From Firmicutes bacterium HGW-Firmicutes-14 (GTDB lineage Bacteria > Bacillota > Thermincolia > Thermincolales > UBA2595): a stretch of DNA of 64,000 nucleotides. The DNA lies in NCBI GenBank assembly GCA_002840275.1, contig PHAB01000001.1, positions 62,001 to 126,000 of the forward strand, given 5' to 3'. Below are positions 51,771 through 62,710 of this stretch, one piece after another. The notes below the pieces were generated by a model, which was given only the letters and a program-made list of their open reading frames with translations, was not told the origin of the DNA and ran no database searches. Numbering within the stretch: the stretch's first letter is position 1; every line of letters begins with the position of its first letter. A program made the position numbers and the translations under genes.

Positions 51771-51793
51771 AAAACCCTGCCATGTGGCAGGGG
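51771..51793 (-). terminator. Hairpin terminator downstream of the rph-like gene
   Basis: CCCTGCCA and TGGCAGGG pair perfectly around a tiny loop, with TTTTAGTTTTG following on the minus strand, about 115 bases after the stop. Confidence 0.7.
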
Positions 51794-51907
51794 TCAAATT
51801 CCTTAAGTTGCGGTTGCTGATTTCCCCCTTTGCATAAAATCCGCATATCCTTTAGCTTCTTCCAAAGTACTCAAAGTCAAAATCAAAGAATGCCGTTTGA
51901 ACCCGGC

Positions 51908-54574
<2,667 letters not shown>

Positions 54575-54761
54575 TAGCAAATGAGAACAAACAGTCTGCA
54601 TTTACAATTTTTTATATGTTATAATTAAAGTGGAGAGAATTCAATTTTCAAAGAAGTAAACCTTAAAGACGCTAACCCGATGCCAAGGTATATCCTTTTA
54701 TAAGCAATGAAAACAGTTATTTAACGAACTTCCTGACTTTTACAACAAATTCGCAAAAAAT

Positions 54762-54796
54762 GGCCGCAATCCCTTGATACAAGCGGGATAGCGGTC
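54762..54796. terminator. Bidirectional terminator after the toxin-antitoxin pair
   Basis: GGCCGC-ATCCC pairs with GGGAT-GCGGTC around about 11 bases. T-runs flank both sides (six T on the minus strand). It ends the minus-strand toxin-antitoxin operon. Confidence 0.75.
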
Positions 54797-54884
54797 TTTT
54801 CTGTTTTGTCATAAATATAAAAAAGCGCCAAGCAGTATATTGCTGACGTTCAGATTAATAATTCTATCTACTATAGCTGCATAT

Positions 54885-55217
54885 TTATGTTTCTTCATTC
54901 TCCAGCAAATCCCCGAATAGGATACGCGTATAATTTCGTCTACCGTATAAGATTCTTGACACGAAAGCAATTCCACCTTCGTACCTGTAAAATATCAAGT
55001 AATTGTCACAAACAAGGAAACAGTAATCTGTTTGTATATCCAGGACGGAAGATAGTGGCACACCTATTCCGGGATACTCTGTCAACCCACGTATCTTTTT
55101 GGTGATTTTAGAAACAAGATTTATAGCTGCCTGTGGATTGCAAAGTTCTTTAGAAATAAAGTCTTTAATTTCTGCTAAATCATCTTTAGCTTCAGGTGAA
55201 ATTTTCAGCTTATACAT
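54885..55217 (-). CDS. RelE/ParE-family toxin
   Basis: A 110 aa toxin: YKLKISPEAKDDLAEIKDFI, LCNPQAAINLVSKITKKI, YPGIGVPLSS, DYCFLVCDNYLIFYRYE and VSRILYGRRNYTRIL, all typical RelE/ParE features with basic residues near the end. The ATG at 55217 follows GGGGATTGAGG and overlaps the antitoxin stop by eight bases. Not closely similar to the toxin at 41885. Confidence 0.9.
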   Translation of the reverse strand: MYKLKISPEAKDDLAEIKDFISKELCNPQAAINLVSKITKKIRGLTEYPGIGVPLSSVLDIQTDYCFLVCDNYLIFYRYEGGIAFVSRILYGRRNYTRILFGDLLENEET

Positions 55218-55464
55218 CCTCAATCCCCAGTTCTGCTTCCACTTCCTCTATTGTCATCCATCCTTTTTCTTTTGCGGCCAGTTCTCCTTGAGCAAGCTGT
55301 GACATCAGCTTTAGTGAAGCCTTTAATTTCTCATATTCATTAATATCAACAACAGCAAATTTCCCTCTGCCATTTTTTGTTAAAAAAACCGGTTCACCTA
55401 TGGCAATGTCCTGCAAGACTTTGTTGTAATTCCTTAAATCTGATATTGGTTTAATGTTTGGCAT
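55210..55464 (-). CDS. Phd/YefM-family antitoxin
   Basis: An 84 aa antitoxin: PNIKPISDLRNYNKVLQDI, EPVFLTKNGRGKFAVVDINEY, and an acidic tail EEVEAELGIEDV that should bind the toxin. AAGAAGGAGG precedes the ATG, and an almost identical second copy of that ribosome site lies 20 bases further upstream. Confidence 0.9.
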   Translation of the reverse strand: MPNIKPISDLRNYNKVLQDIAIGEPVFLTKNGRGKFAVVDINEYEKLKASLKLMSQLAQGELAAKEKGWMTIEEVEAELGIEDV

Positions 55465-55466
55465 TT

Positions 55467-55505
55467 ATAACCGCCTCCTTCTTTAGCTACCGCCTCCTTC
55501 TTTGC
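55467..55505. repeat. Tandem duplication of the antitoxin ribosome-binding site
   Basis: ACCGCCTCCTTCTTTAGCT is followed at once by ACCGCCTCCTTCTTTGCT. On the coding strand this gives two AAAGAAGGAGGCGGT copies in a row. Confidence 0.75.
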
Positions 55506-55579
55506 TATTATTATACACTTTTCATTCGTAAAATACTACATCAAATTTATCATAATATTAAATGCAGCCCTATTACTCA

Positions 55580-56968
55580 TCATCCTTTCACCCTCTCAAT
55601 TCTCACACAGCACTCAACGTGCGCCGTCTGGGGGAACATGTCCACCGGCTGCACCTCTACCGCCTTATACCCGCGGTATGACAGAAAATTCACGTCCCTG
55701 GCCATGGTACCCGGGTCGCATGAGATATATATAATCCTCTTCGGGCCCATATCGGCGATTGCCTGTAAGGCCCTTTTTTCTATACCCTGCCTGGGAGGAT
55801 CCACAACAACCACATCAGGCCGTATCCCCTGGTTCCTCAGCCCGGGCAGGCGTTCTTCCGCCCTCCCGGTAATAAACTCAACATTAATTATATTATTAGC
55901 CCTGGCGTTGTCAGCCGCATCCTTTACAGCCTCCCTGGAGACCTCCAGGCCAAATACCCAGCGGGATTTTTGCGCCAAAAACAGGGTTATGGTCCCTATC
56001 CCGCAGTACAGGTCCAAAACAGTCTCGTTCCCGGTCAGCCCGGCATACTCGACCGCCTTTTTGTACAGGACCTCTGTCTGTTGAGGATTCACCTGGAAAA
56101 AAGATGTGGGTGATATGGTAAATGTAAAATCACCAATGCGGTCGGTAATGGAATTATGTCCCGCAAGAAGAATAGAATCTCTGCCAAATACGTATTTTAC
56201 CGGTCCTGCATTGATATTCCGGACTACAGACACTACCCTGGGAACTTTGGCCTTTATTTCCCTGCCCAGGGTAAACTGTTCCGGGAATTTCTCATCAGAA
56301 GTCACCAGGACCACCATTATTTTGGAAGTATGCCAGCCTTTCCTGACAATCACATGCCTCAATAAACCTTTTTCTGATTCCCAGTCATAAGGACTCACCC
56401 GGTATTTATTCAGCATACCCTCAATCATTGACGCAATATCCCGGACCTGCCTGTCCAGCAGGAGGCAATCGGTAGTCGGAACAAGTTCGTGGGAGCCTTC
56501 CTCAAAAAACCCCAGCTTTATCCTCCCGCCGACCTCATTAACCTGGAACTGGGCCTTGTTCCTGTACCCCCAGGGGTCGGTCATACCAACCACCGGTTTG
56601 ACAACGGTATTATTTACCCTGCCTATTCTTACCAGGGATTCCTCGATCAGTTTGCGTTTGATTTCCAGCTGGACAGCATAATCAATGTGCTGGAATTGTG
56701 ACCCTCCACAGGTCTCAAAGACCGGACATCTGGGTTCCACTCTGATACCTGTTGAATCCAGTATTTTTTTTACTCTGCCCAGGGCATGGTTTTTTTTGAG
56801 TCCGGTGATTTCCACAGCTACCTTTTCACCCGGTACCGTAAAGGGTACAAATACTGCCAATCCCTGATACCTGCCAACCCCCGAGCCCTGGTGATTAACC
56901 GAATTTATCAGTAATTCGATTTCGTCTCCCGGGTTGACAAGTGTTTCCCTGTTTGTCAATTTATTCAC
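55580..56968 (-). CDS. 23S rRNA (uracil-C5)-methyltransferase, RlmD/RlmCD type
   Basis: A 462 aa SAM-dependent RNA methyltransferase. TRAM domain (about 10-65); CPVFETCGGSQFQHI supplies iron-sulfur Cys; the SAM domain has ETVLDLYCGIGTITLFLA and DVVVVDPPRQGIEKRAL; the catalytic Cys is in YISCDPGTMARDVNFL. It makes 5-methyluridine in 23S rRNA. The start may be GTG at 56968 or, with better ribosome-site spacing, TTG at 56959. Confidence 0.92.
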   Translation of the reverse strand: MNKLTNRETLVNPGDEIELLINSVNHQGSGVGRYQGLAVFVPFTVPGEKVAVEITGLKKNHALGRVKKILDSTGIRVEPRCPVFETCGGSQFQHIDYAVQLEIKRKLIEESLVRIGRVNNTVVKPVVGMTDPWGYRNKAQFQVNEVGGRIKLGFFEEGSHELVPTTDCLLLDRQVRDIASMIEGMLNKYRVSPYDWESEKGLLRHVIVRKGWHTSKIMVVLVTSDEKFPEQFTLGREIKAKVPRVVSVVRNINAGPVKYVFGRDSILLAGHNSITDRIGDFTFTISPTSFFQVNPQQTEVLYKKAVEYAGLTGNETVLDLYCGIGTITLFLAQKSRWVFGLEVSREAVKDAADNARANNIINVEFITGRAEERLPGLRNQGIRPDVVVVDPPRQGIEKRALQAIADMGPKRIIYISCDPGTMARDVNFLSYRGYKAVEVQPVDMFPQTAHVECCVRIERVKG

Positions 56969-57048
56969 TCCCGATTTTTTCTTTCAGTTAACGACATGGT
57001 TACTTATCTATTAGATTTTTCTTTACAACAAAAAAAATTCCTTCATTT

Positions 57049-57171
57049 GGGTTGATATATACAACGGAATTACTCTTGGTTCCATTATGCGCCTCTAAGG
57101 CGAAATCACTGATTCCGCCTTAGAGGCGCAACAATGGAACCAAAGGCAAATCCTTTTGTATATATCAACCC
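57049..57171. repeat. 123-base long inverted repeat (hairpin element)
   Basis: GGGTTGATATATACAA (57049-57064) pairs with TTGTATATATCAACCC (57156-57171), and the inner arms TTGGTTCCATT and GCGCCTCTAAGGCG pair with GCCTTAGAGGCGC and AATGGAACCAA. It has a small central loop and a few bulges. It may be a MITE-like palindromic element or a structured RNA. It has no coding frame and no clear flanking duplication. The rest of the 56969-57284 gap is AT-rich with nothing recognised. Confidence 0.85.
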
Positions 57172-57284
57172 TTGTATGTTGCCGGATGGGGCACTGGATG
57201 CTGCCCGCAGGTGCCGGGGTATACCTTTATAAAACTTAGAGATAATAAAAAATGTATCAGAGAAAACACAACAGAGGGTAAAAA

Positions 57285-57881
57285 GTGGAAAAATATCTGC
57301 AAGAAATCAGAAAAATACTAACCCGCTCTTCCATAAGACAAAGGAACACCGACAAGTACCTGGATCTGGCTTCACTGCAGGGCCCTCCTTCGCCGGAAGA
57401 ACTTAACTCCACTGCCCTGCCCGGGGACGCGCTGGTGACCTTCCAGGAAATGCTGATGCTGGAAATATCAAAATTTAGTCTCGATAAAATCAAGGTCGGT
57501 ATAAATGAACTGCTTAAACATTTTATGGTCTCTATAAACCCGGAATTGGAAGACACTCTCGCCGAACATTATATGTACAGGCTGCGGCTTATTTTCAAAA
57601 GGTGCCTGATGCCGGATTTCCCTTTTCCGGAAGAAATCTGGAATTATATATGTGACTGCCTGCGCACTACCGGGTCCTTCCTCCTGGAGGAGGGGTATTA
57701 TACCGCCTCCAGGGAAATTATCGACTCCCTGGCCGGTATGGGAAGGATTGCGGCTGTAAAAGGCCTCCCTACTGCCAATACCCAGTCTTCCCTGAGGATA
57801 CTTGAAAACAGGGCTATTGACAGGGGAGAAAAAGCGCTGGCTTCTGTAGCCAAAAATGCACGGTTTAACCTGGAAACTTAG
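57285..57881 (+). CDS. Hypothetical 198 aa cytosolic protein
   Basis: Starts at GTG behind GAGGGT. Helical and soluble, with a proline-bearing segment GPPSPEELNSTALPGDALVT near residue 33 and a Cys in a helical middle (YICDCLRTTGSFLLEEGYY). No known family or active site recognised. The membrane-protein gene follows after 33 bases and probably forms one operon with it. Confidence 0.6.
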   Translation: MEKYLQEIRKILTRSSIRQRNTDKYLDLASLQGPPSPEELNSTALPGDALVTFQEMLMLEISKFSLDKIKVGINELLKHFMVSINPELEDTLAEHYMYRLRLIFKRCLMPDFPFPEEIWNYICDCLRTTGSFLLEEGYYTASREIIDSLAGMGRIAAVKGLPTANTQSSLRILENRAIDRGEKALASVAKNARFNLET

Positions 57882-57914
57882 CATGTAATCTAAAAAACAT
57901 CGGAGTGTTAACAG

Positions 57915-59000
57915 ATGTTCGATTCACAATCATATTACCGCGTGCTGGCATCCATTGTGGCAGCGCTGACTACCCTTCTTGGCTCTGTGGGAATATTCGT
58001 ATCCCTCACGGTACAGCGAAGGGTGGAAAAACTTCAGGATATTTTGGAAGAATTTCTTGATTTATCATATCACAGCGATACAAATATAACCGGGACTATA
58101 TATAAACTGATTGAAAAGTACCAGATGCACTACCTGTTTCCCGATACGCCCGGACGAACCATCCTGCAGTATATAAACCTAACCATTGGAGCAGTGGTCC
58201 TGTCATGGGCAGCTATTTTGGCTATGGGGTTCAAAGGATTTCGGGAAGCTGTAGGAGTTATATACCTGTTTCCCCTGCTGTTAAGCCTGGGGATACTTGT
58301 TTTCTACCGTTATCTTCTAAAAAATGCCATCTATCCCTTTGGTAATAATATGATGAGCCCACTGATACCGCCGCCTGTACACCTCAGGAGTGTATCTTTT
58401 CTTTCCCGGTATGTAAATGTTTCGGTCAAGTCGATCCTGAGGCAGGCCAGGCTGCGGATCCTCATAAAAAACTGCAGCGATAAGGCGGCAAGGGTTATCC
58501 TTAAGGAAGAATTGTCCTTTGATGATTATTTTTATTACATGCTGATAAAAGGCAGGGATGAACCCGTATTTGTTTCATATGGTGAAGTCTTTATTCTTTT
58601 CAGGGATGAACCCGTAACCGGAAAACCCATTCCTGTTGCCAAAAATGTAAATATCCCCATGGGGTATTTACCCGGTAAAGACTTAACGGGTTATCAGGAA
58701 TTTGAAGCCAGGTTTTTTATCTTTCCCAGGGGGGAAAAACATCCGATCGAATATATATTCAGCCTCATTAGACAGGGGAATATCATACTGATGTCCGGGG
58801 AACCCGAAATTTCCGTCAATTACATGGTTACCTATCATATAGAACAGGAAAAGTTTCAGATTATCGAAGAAAACGCAGATATCCCCTTTTTCCGGGATTT
58901 TGTCCGTAAATCCGTTCTGGACAAGAAGCGTTATGCATGTTCACATCCGTTTAAACCGGAAAATGTATATGAATGTGAAGAAACAATCTATATTGATTAA
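57915..59000 (+). CDS. Hypothetical 361 aa membrane protein
   Basis: The N-terminal third holds three hydrophobic helices (about 8-30, 85-105 and 113-135), separated by a loop with a short coiled coil (RRVEKLQDILEEFLDLSYH). The remaining 220 residues look like a soluble beta-rich domain (ILKEELSFDDYFYYMLIKG, FVSYGEVFILFRDEP, EFEARFFIFPRGEKHPIEY). GGAG precedes the ATG. I do not recognise the family. It converges with the CPBP gene, with a four-base overlap of ends. Confidence 0.6.
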   Translation: MFDSQSYYRVLASIVAALTTLLGSVGIFVSLTVQRRVEKLQDILEEFLDLSYHSDTNITGTIYKLIEKYQMHYLFPDTPGRTILQYINLTIGAVVLSWAAILAMGFKGFREAVGVIYLFPLLLSLGILVFYRYLLKNAIYPFGNNMMSPLIPPPVHLRSVSFLSRYVNVSVKSILRQARLRILIKNCSDKAARVILKEELSFDDYFYYMLIKGRDEPVFVSYGEVFILFRDEPVTGKPIPVAKNVNIPMGYLPGKDLTGYQEFEARFFIFPRGEKHPIEYIFSLIRQGNIILMSGEPEISVNYMVTYHIEQEKFQIIEENADIPFFRDFVRKSVLDKKRYACSHPFKPENVYECEETIYID

Positions 59001-59731
59001 CGGTTTACGACCAAAAACAGAAGAATTATCATCAATGTATTCCAGGCGCTGTGGGCCACAATACAGGTCACAAGGCTTCCGGTTCTTTCGTAAAAATATG
59101 CCAGGGCAAAGCCCATAAAACCAATAGGAACCAAACGGTAAACATCCAGGTGGAGGGCGCCGAAAAACAGTCCGGACAAGACCATACCTGCAAGAGGTCC
59201 CAACCGGGCCCTGATAACCGGATAAACCATTCCCCTAAAATAAAGTTCTTCACTCAGGGGAGCAAACACTGAAACTGAAATAAACGGCAGAAACAGGTCC
59301 TTCCCGGATTTCAGTCCGGTCAAAAGTTTCTCAATATCCTGAGGAGGCGGAGGACCGAAAAACGTGGAAATCAGGGCTCCGATAAACCAGACCGAAACCC
59401 CCAGGGCCACTCCTCCCAGCAGGCCAAGGACAATGTTATAAACAGGGCTATCCCACACCAGTCCGAGATCCCGGCCTGAAGCGCCTCTTATACGGGCTAT
59501 TATGACTATTGCCAGTGCCATTGTCAGGGACTGCAAAAAACTCCCCAAAAACAAGGCCAGGGTTTCCGGGCTGTTTCCCGTGACCATAAGAACTGTGATG
59601 ACTTTTGCCAGATACCCTTTGAATATCCTGGCCAACGGTATCAGGGCCAAAAGAATGATAAGAACAATAATCACATCAGTCAAAGACCATTTAGGCCGTT
59701 GGGGTGGTTTTACATTTTCCTCATAAGTCAT
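58997..59731 (-). CDS. CPBP-family intramembrane metalloprotease
   Basis: A 244 aa multi-helix membrane protein with the Abi/CPBP motifs: EELYFRGMVYPVI (Glu-Glu-x3-Arg), FFGALHLDVYRL and VAHSAWNTL supply the metal-binding residues. Family members include CAAX-type proteases and bacteriocin-immunity-related proteins; the substrate is unknown. The ATG at 59731 was chosen because AGGCAGG precedes it, while an in-frame ATG at 59779 has no such site. Confidence 0.88.
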   Translation of the reverse strand: MTYEENVKPPQRPKWSLTDVIIVLIILLALIPLARIFKGYLAKVITVLMVTGNSPETLALFLGSFLQSLTMALAIVIIARIRGASGRDLGLVWDSPVYNIVLGLLGGVALGVSVWFIGALISTFFGPPPPQDIEKLLTGLKSGKDLFLPFISVSVFAPLSEELYFRGMVYPVIRARLGPLAGMVLSGLFFGALHLDVYRLVPIGFMGFALAYFYERTGSLVTCIVAHSAWNTLMIILLFLVVNR

Positions 59732-59790
59732 ATTGGTTACCTGCCTGATAAACGGTATGCACCGTGTAATACATATCATACTAGGTTATT

Positions 59791-61797
59791 TTATTCTACC
59801 GGCAGATTATTTTTACCTCTAATTCTATAAACACCCTTTAAATACTTTTCCACCGCAAGGACATAGGTTGAATGGGACCATGTCAGGGGGGAAACCGATA
59901 AATCCTCTCCCGTAAAGGGATGTACCTGTTCAGGCAATACACCGCTCGGTAATGCATACCTTACAGCCCATTCAATAATTTCCCTGCACCGGGCCAGATC
60001 TTCTTTGACCGAAGCTGTCTCAGCCAGGTATTCAGCCATCCAGAGAGTACAAATTACCCACGGGTTGCCCGGGACTGTCTCCAAATCATGGCTTTTTCTG
60101 AAATAGTAATCGTCTGTATAACGGGCTGTCCCGCCAACATCAGTTTTAACCCACAGACCGTCCATAACGGCTTTCATTGTTCCGGTAACGCGCCTGTCTG
60201 CCGGTGAAAAAGCCCCGAATTCAAAAATACCGTACAGGCTGCTGTCAAGGGTTGAATCAGGGATAAGGCTTCCATCCTCTTTCGGATATATTCCCCTCAA
60301 AAACCGGCCCAGTTCAGGATTGTACAGGTATTTTTCCATGGCTTCCCGGGTTTCCTGTGCGGCCTGGCTGTATTTCTCACAGGCAGACCTGTCATTGAGA
60401 AGAAATGCCAGGGAGGCAGCAGAAGACAAAGCCGCATAAACTGCTGAACAGGTAAAGGTAAAAATCCCCCTTCGTTCCTCCCAAAGGTCAAAACTCGGAA
60501 ACGGCAGCTTTGTTGACGGGTCCCGGTAGGATACCAGAAAATCACCTGCCTTGGTGATAAGGTCCTGATAAAGGGATTCTATAAAATCGACATTCCGGTA
60601 AAGAGCGTAGTGCTTTCCGAGAGCAAAAAGGACCAGGGCTGTCTCATCTTCCTGTATCGGAAGCTGGCTCTGACCGTCTTGCCACCATGGATGCCAGCTG
60701 GACCCCAGGGTGCCGTCTGAATTATATTTATGAAGGAAAAAACCTCCTTCTGTAATGATGTCTGCACAAAAACGAAAAAACTTCATGGTCAGTTCAGGAT
60801 ACCCGGCTATATCCAGGGCATATGCCACAAGCGCTCCGTCTCTCGGCCACATGTAACTGTAATGGTCGCGGTGGTACAGTAAAACATCGGAATCATTTGC
60901 TGCCAGAATAGCTCCTTTATTATCTGTCTGGGTCCGGATAATCAGAAGGCTTCTGAAAAACATGTCCACCGCTTCAGGGGAGAGATCAAAGAAATCCCTC
61001 TCTTTTCTTCGCACCCATGCCCTCCAGTACCCGCTGATTTCATTGAATACCCTTTCAGCCCCGTTTTCCAGGATGAACTCATTTTCCCTGCGCACCTCTT
61101 TTATATTCCTTCCGGCGATTATCCAGTAATAGACAGCAACCGTTTCACCGGCTTCAGGACGAACCCTTAAACTCACCGTACTGTCTATGGACCCATGGGC
61201 AACGGTATTGTGTTCCAGATTGCCGTCTTCAGCATCCCGCCATGTTCCTTCAGCCCCCTTAAATCTTTTGGTCCCGACAGAATACTCAAATATCCCTTCT
61301 TCACCGATGCTGCCATCCTCACGGGCAGTTCTTCCGTTTATCAGAAAATACCGGTCCCGCTTATAGTGATAAATGCATCTGCGGGTAGGGTCGAACAGGG
61401 CAGTATCGCCAATATCTGTTTCATTAATAGACAGGTCGTGGGTAAAAAACAGCCGGACCTCCCGGCTGCAGTGATCCAAATTGGTTACATCTATTCTCAT
61501 GAGATACAGGTTCTTGCGGAAATGAACGGCCCCTCTCATAGACAGTGACAGAGAAAACCCCTTATTTAGAGCCTGAACACGGCTGATAAGGGCATCTTTC
61601 TCATAACCGGCATCCCGGGACCAGCTTTGGTCATCAAGCCAGGCAAACCGCTCGTCCACCCATATACCAATCCTGTTCCGGTTTCCCAGTATGTGGTTAT
61701 CAAGCCCGACCCGGGGGTAGAACAAATCCCTCATATTCATGCCCCGGTCGAAATTGACAAGCATAGAACCATTCCCAAGAACAATATCTCTCGGCAT
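59791..61797 (-). CDS. Glucoamylase-family glycoside hydrolase (GH15)
   Basis: A 668 aa enzyme with an N-terminal beta-sandwich (about 1-270) and an alpha/alpha-barrel. The barrel shows YMWPRDGALVAYALD (about 312), WWQDGQSQLPIQEDETALV (about 386, catalytic Glu), FPSFDLWEER and LPEQVHPFTG (about 622, the second Glu), then SPLTWSHSTYV. Such enzymes release glucose from the ends of starch, glycogen or maltooligosaccharides. No signal peptide, so it acts in the cytosol, probably on glycogen. The start follows GGGGGGAG. Related glucan dextranase/trehalase members share the fold. Confidence 0.9.
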   Translation of the reverse strand: MPRDIVLGNGSMLVNFDRGMNMRDLFYPRVGLDNHILGNRNRIGIWVDERFAWLDDQSWSRDAGYEKDALISRVQALNKGFSLSLSMRGAVHFRKNLYLMRIDVTNLDHCSREVRLFFTHDLSINETDIGDTALFDPTRRCIYHYKRDRYFLINGRTAREDGSIGEEGIFEYSVGTKRFKGAEGTWRDAEDGNLEHNTVAHGSIDSTVSLRVRPEAGETVAVYYWIIAGRNIKEVRRENEFILENGAERVFNEISGYWRAWVRRKERDFFDLSPEAVDMFFRSLLIIRTQTDNKGAILAANDSDVLLYHRDHYSYMWPRDGALVAYALDIAGYPELTMKFFRFCADIITEGGFFLHKYNSDGTLGSSWHPWWQDGQSQLPIQEDETALVLFALGKHYALYRNVDFIESLYQDLITKAGDFLVSYRDPSTKLPFPSFDLWEERRGIFTFTCSAVYAALSSAASLAFLLNDRSACEKYSQAAQETREAMEKYLYNPELGRFLRGIYPKEDGSLIPDSTLDSSLYGIFEFGAFSPADRRVTGTMKAVMDGLWVKTDVGGTARYTDDYYFRKSHDLETVPGNPWVICTLWMAEYLAETASVKEDLARCREIIEWAVRYALPSGVLPEQVHPFTGEDLSVSPLTWSHSTYVLAVEKYLKGVYRIRGKNNLPVE

Positions 61798-61987
61798 AGC
61801 CGCAGCTCCCCCCGCTGAACTGAATTTCCTGTATATTCATTAAATGATACCGGCATTATCTAAATAAATTTTTAAATTAGTGAAATAATAAAAAAGTCAA
61901 TAACATTATTCCACAAAGGCCTTTAAAATATAAAACTATACGGCCCGCTGTCTTCCAGGAAGAAAGGGGGAAAAGGAGGAGGGATCT

Positions 61988-62683
61988 ATGTATAATTTGG
62001 ATACTTTAGGGATAATACTGATGTTTGGCGCTCTAATTTTAGGCGGAGGTTTATATTTAATGTCTGCAAACGAGAAAAAAAACTCTAAAAAAATTCCAGT
62101 TACTGCAGTATCAGAGGATGCTACATTTGAATCTGCCGAAGAGTTGTTTCCCGTAATAGAGTTCCCCCCTGAATTCGAACATAAACCAGACCCTGAACTG
62201 CCGTGGGGATATGATGACAACAAAATTATCATAATGGCCCGGGACCCGGATACTATTTATGCATATTGGGATATCAGTGAAGAAAAACGCAATTCCCTAA
62301 GGGATTTGTATGGTCACCATTGGGAAAACTCCCTGCCTGTCCTGCGAATTTATGATGTAACGGGAATCACTGATTTTGACGGTTACAATGCAAACCATCA
62401 TTATGATGTGGTAATTAATGACTATGCAGGCAGTTGGTACCTCCATGTGGGGACCCCCAACCGCACCTTCTGTGTTGACCTTGGACGCATCTTAAATGAC
62501 GGCCGTTATATTACGGTCGCGCGTTCGAATTTAACTTTTACCCCGCGTAATACCTTTTCAGACCGGACAGACCCCGAATGGATGCTGGTCTCGGAAAATG
62601 AACGCAGACTTTATGCACGGATAATGCAAGCAGACGGCCATAGTTCGATTGAACTTTTTGACCGCCAGAACAGGCAGGAGTAA
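61988..62683 (+). CDS. DUF4912 domain protein with N-terminal membrane helix
   Basis: A 231 aa protein. One helix at residues 7-25 (LGIILMFGALILGGGLYLM) is followed by a linker and the DUF4912 domain (about 75-200) with ARDPDTIYAYWDIS, DYAGSWYLHVGTPNRTF and RLYARI. DUF4912 genes commonly sit next to GH57 glucan genes, as here, and may bind glucan. AAGGAGGAGGG precedes the ATG. Confidence 0.85.
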   Translation: MYNLDTLGIILMFGALILGGGLYLMSANEKKNSKKIPVTAVSEDATFESAEELFPVIEFPPEFEHKPDPELPWGYDDNKIIIMARDPDTIYAYWDISEEKRNSLRDLYGHHWENSLPVLRIYDVTGITDFDGYNANHHYDVVINDYAGSWYLHVGTPNRTFCVDLGRILNDGRYITVARSNLTFTPRNTFSDRTDPEWMLVSENERRLYARIMQADGHSSIELFDRQNRQE

Positions 62684-62710
62684 TGATTTGGATATGAAAG
62701 GAATGGTCTG

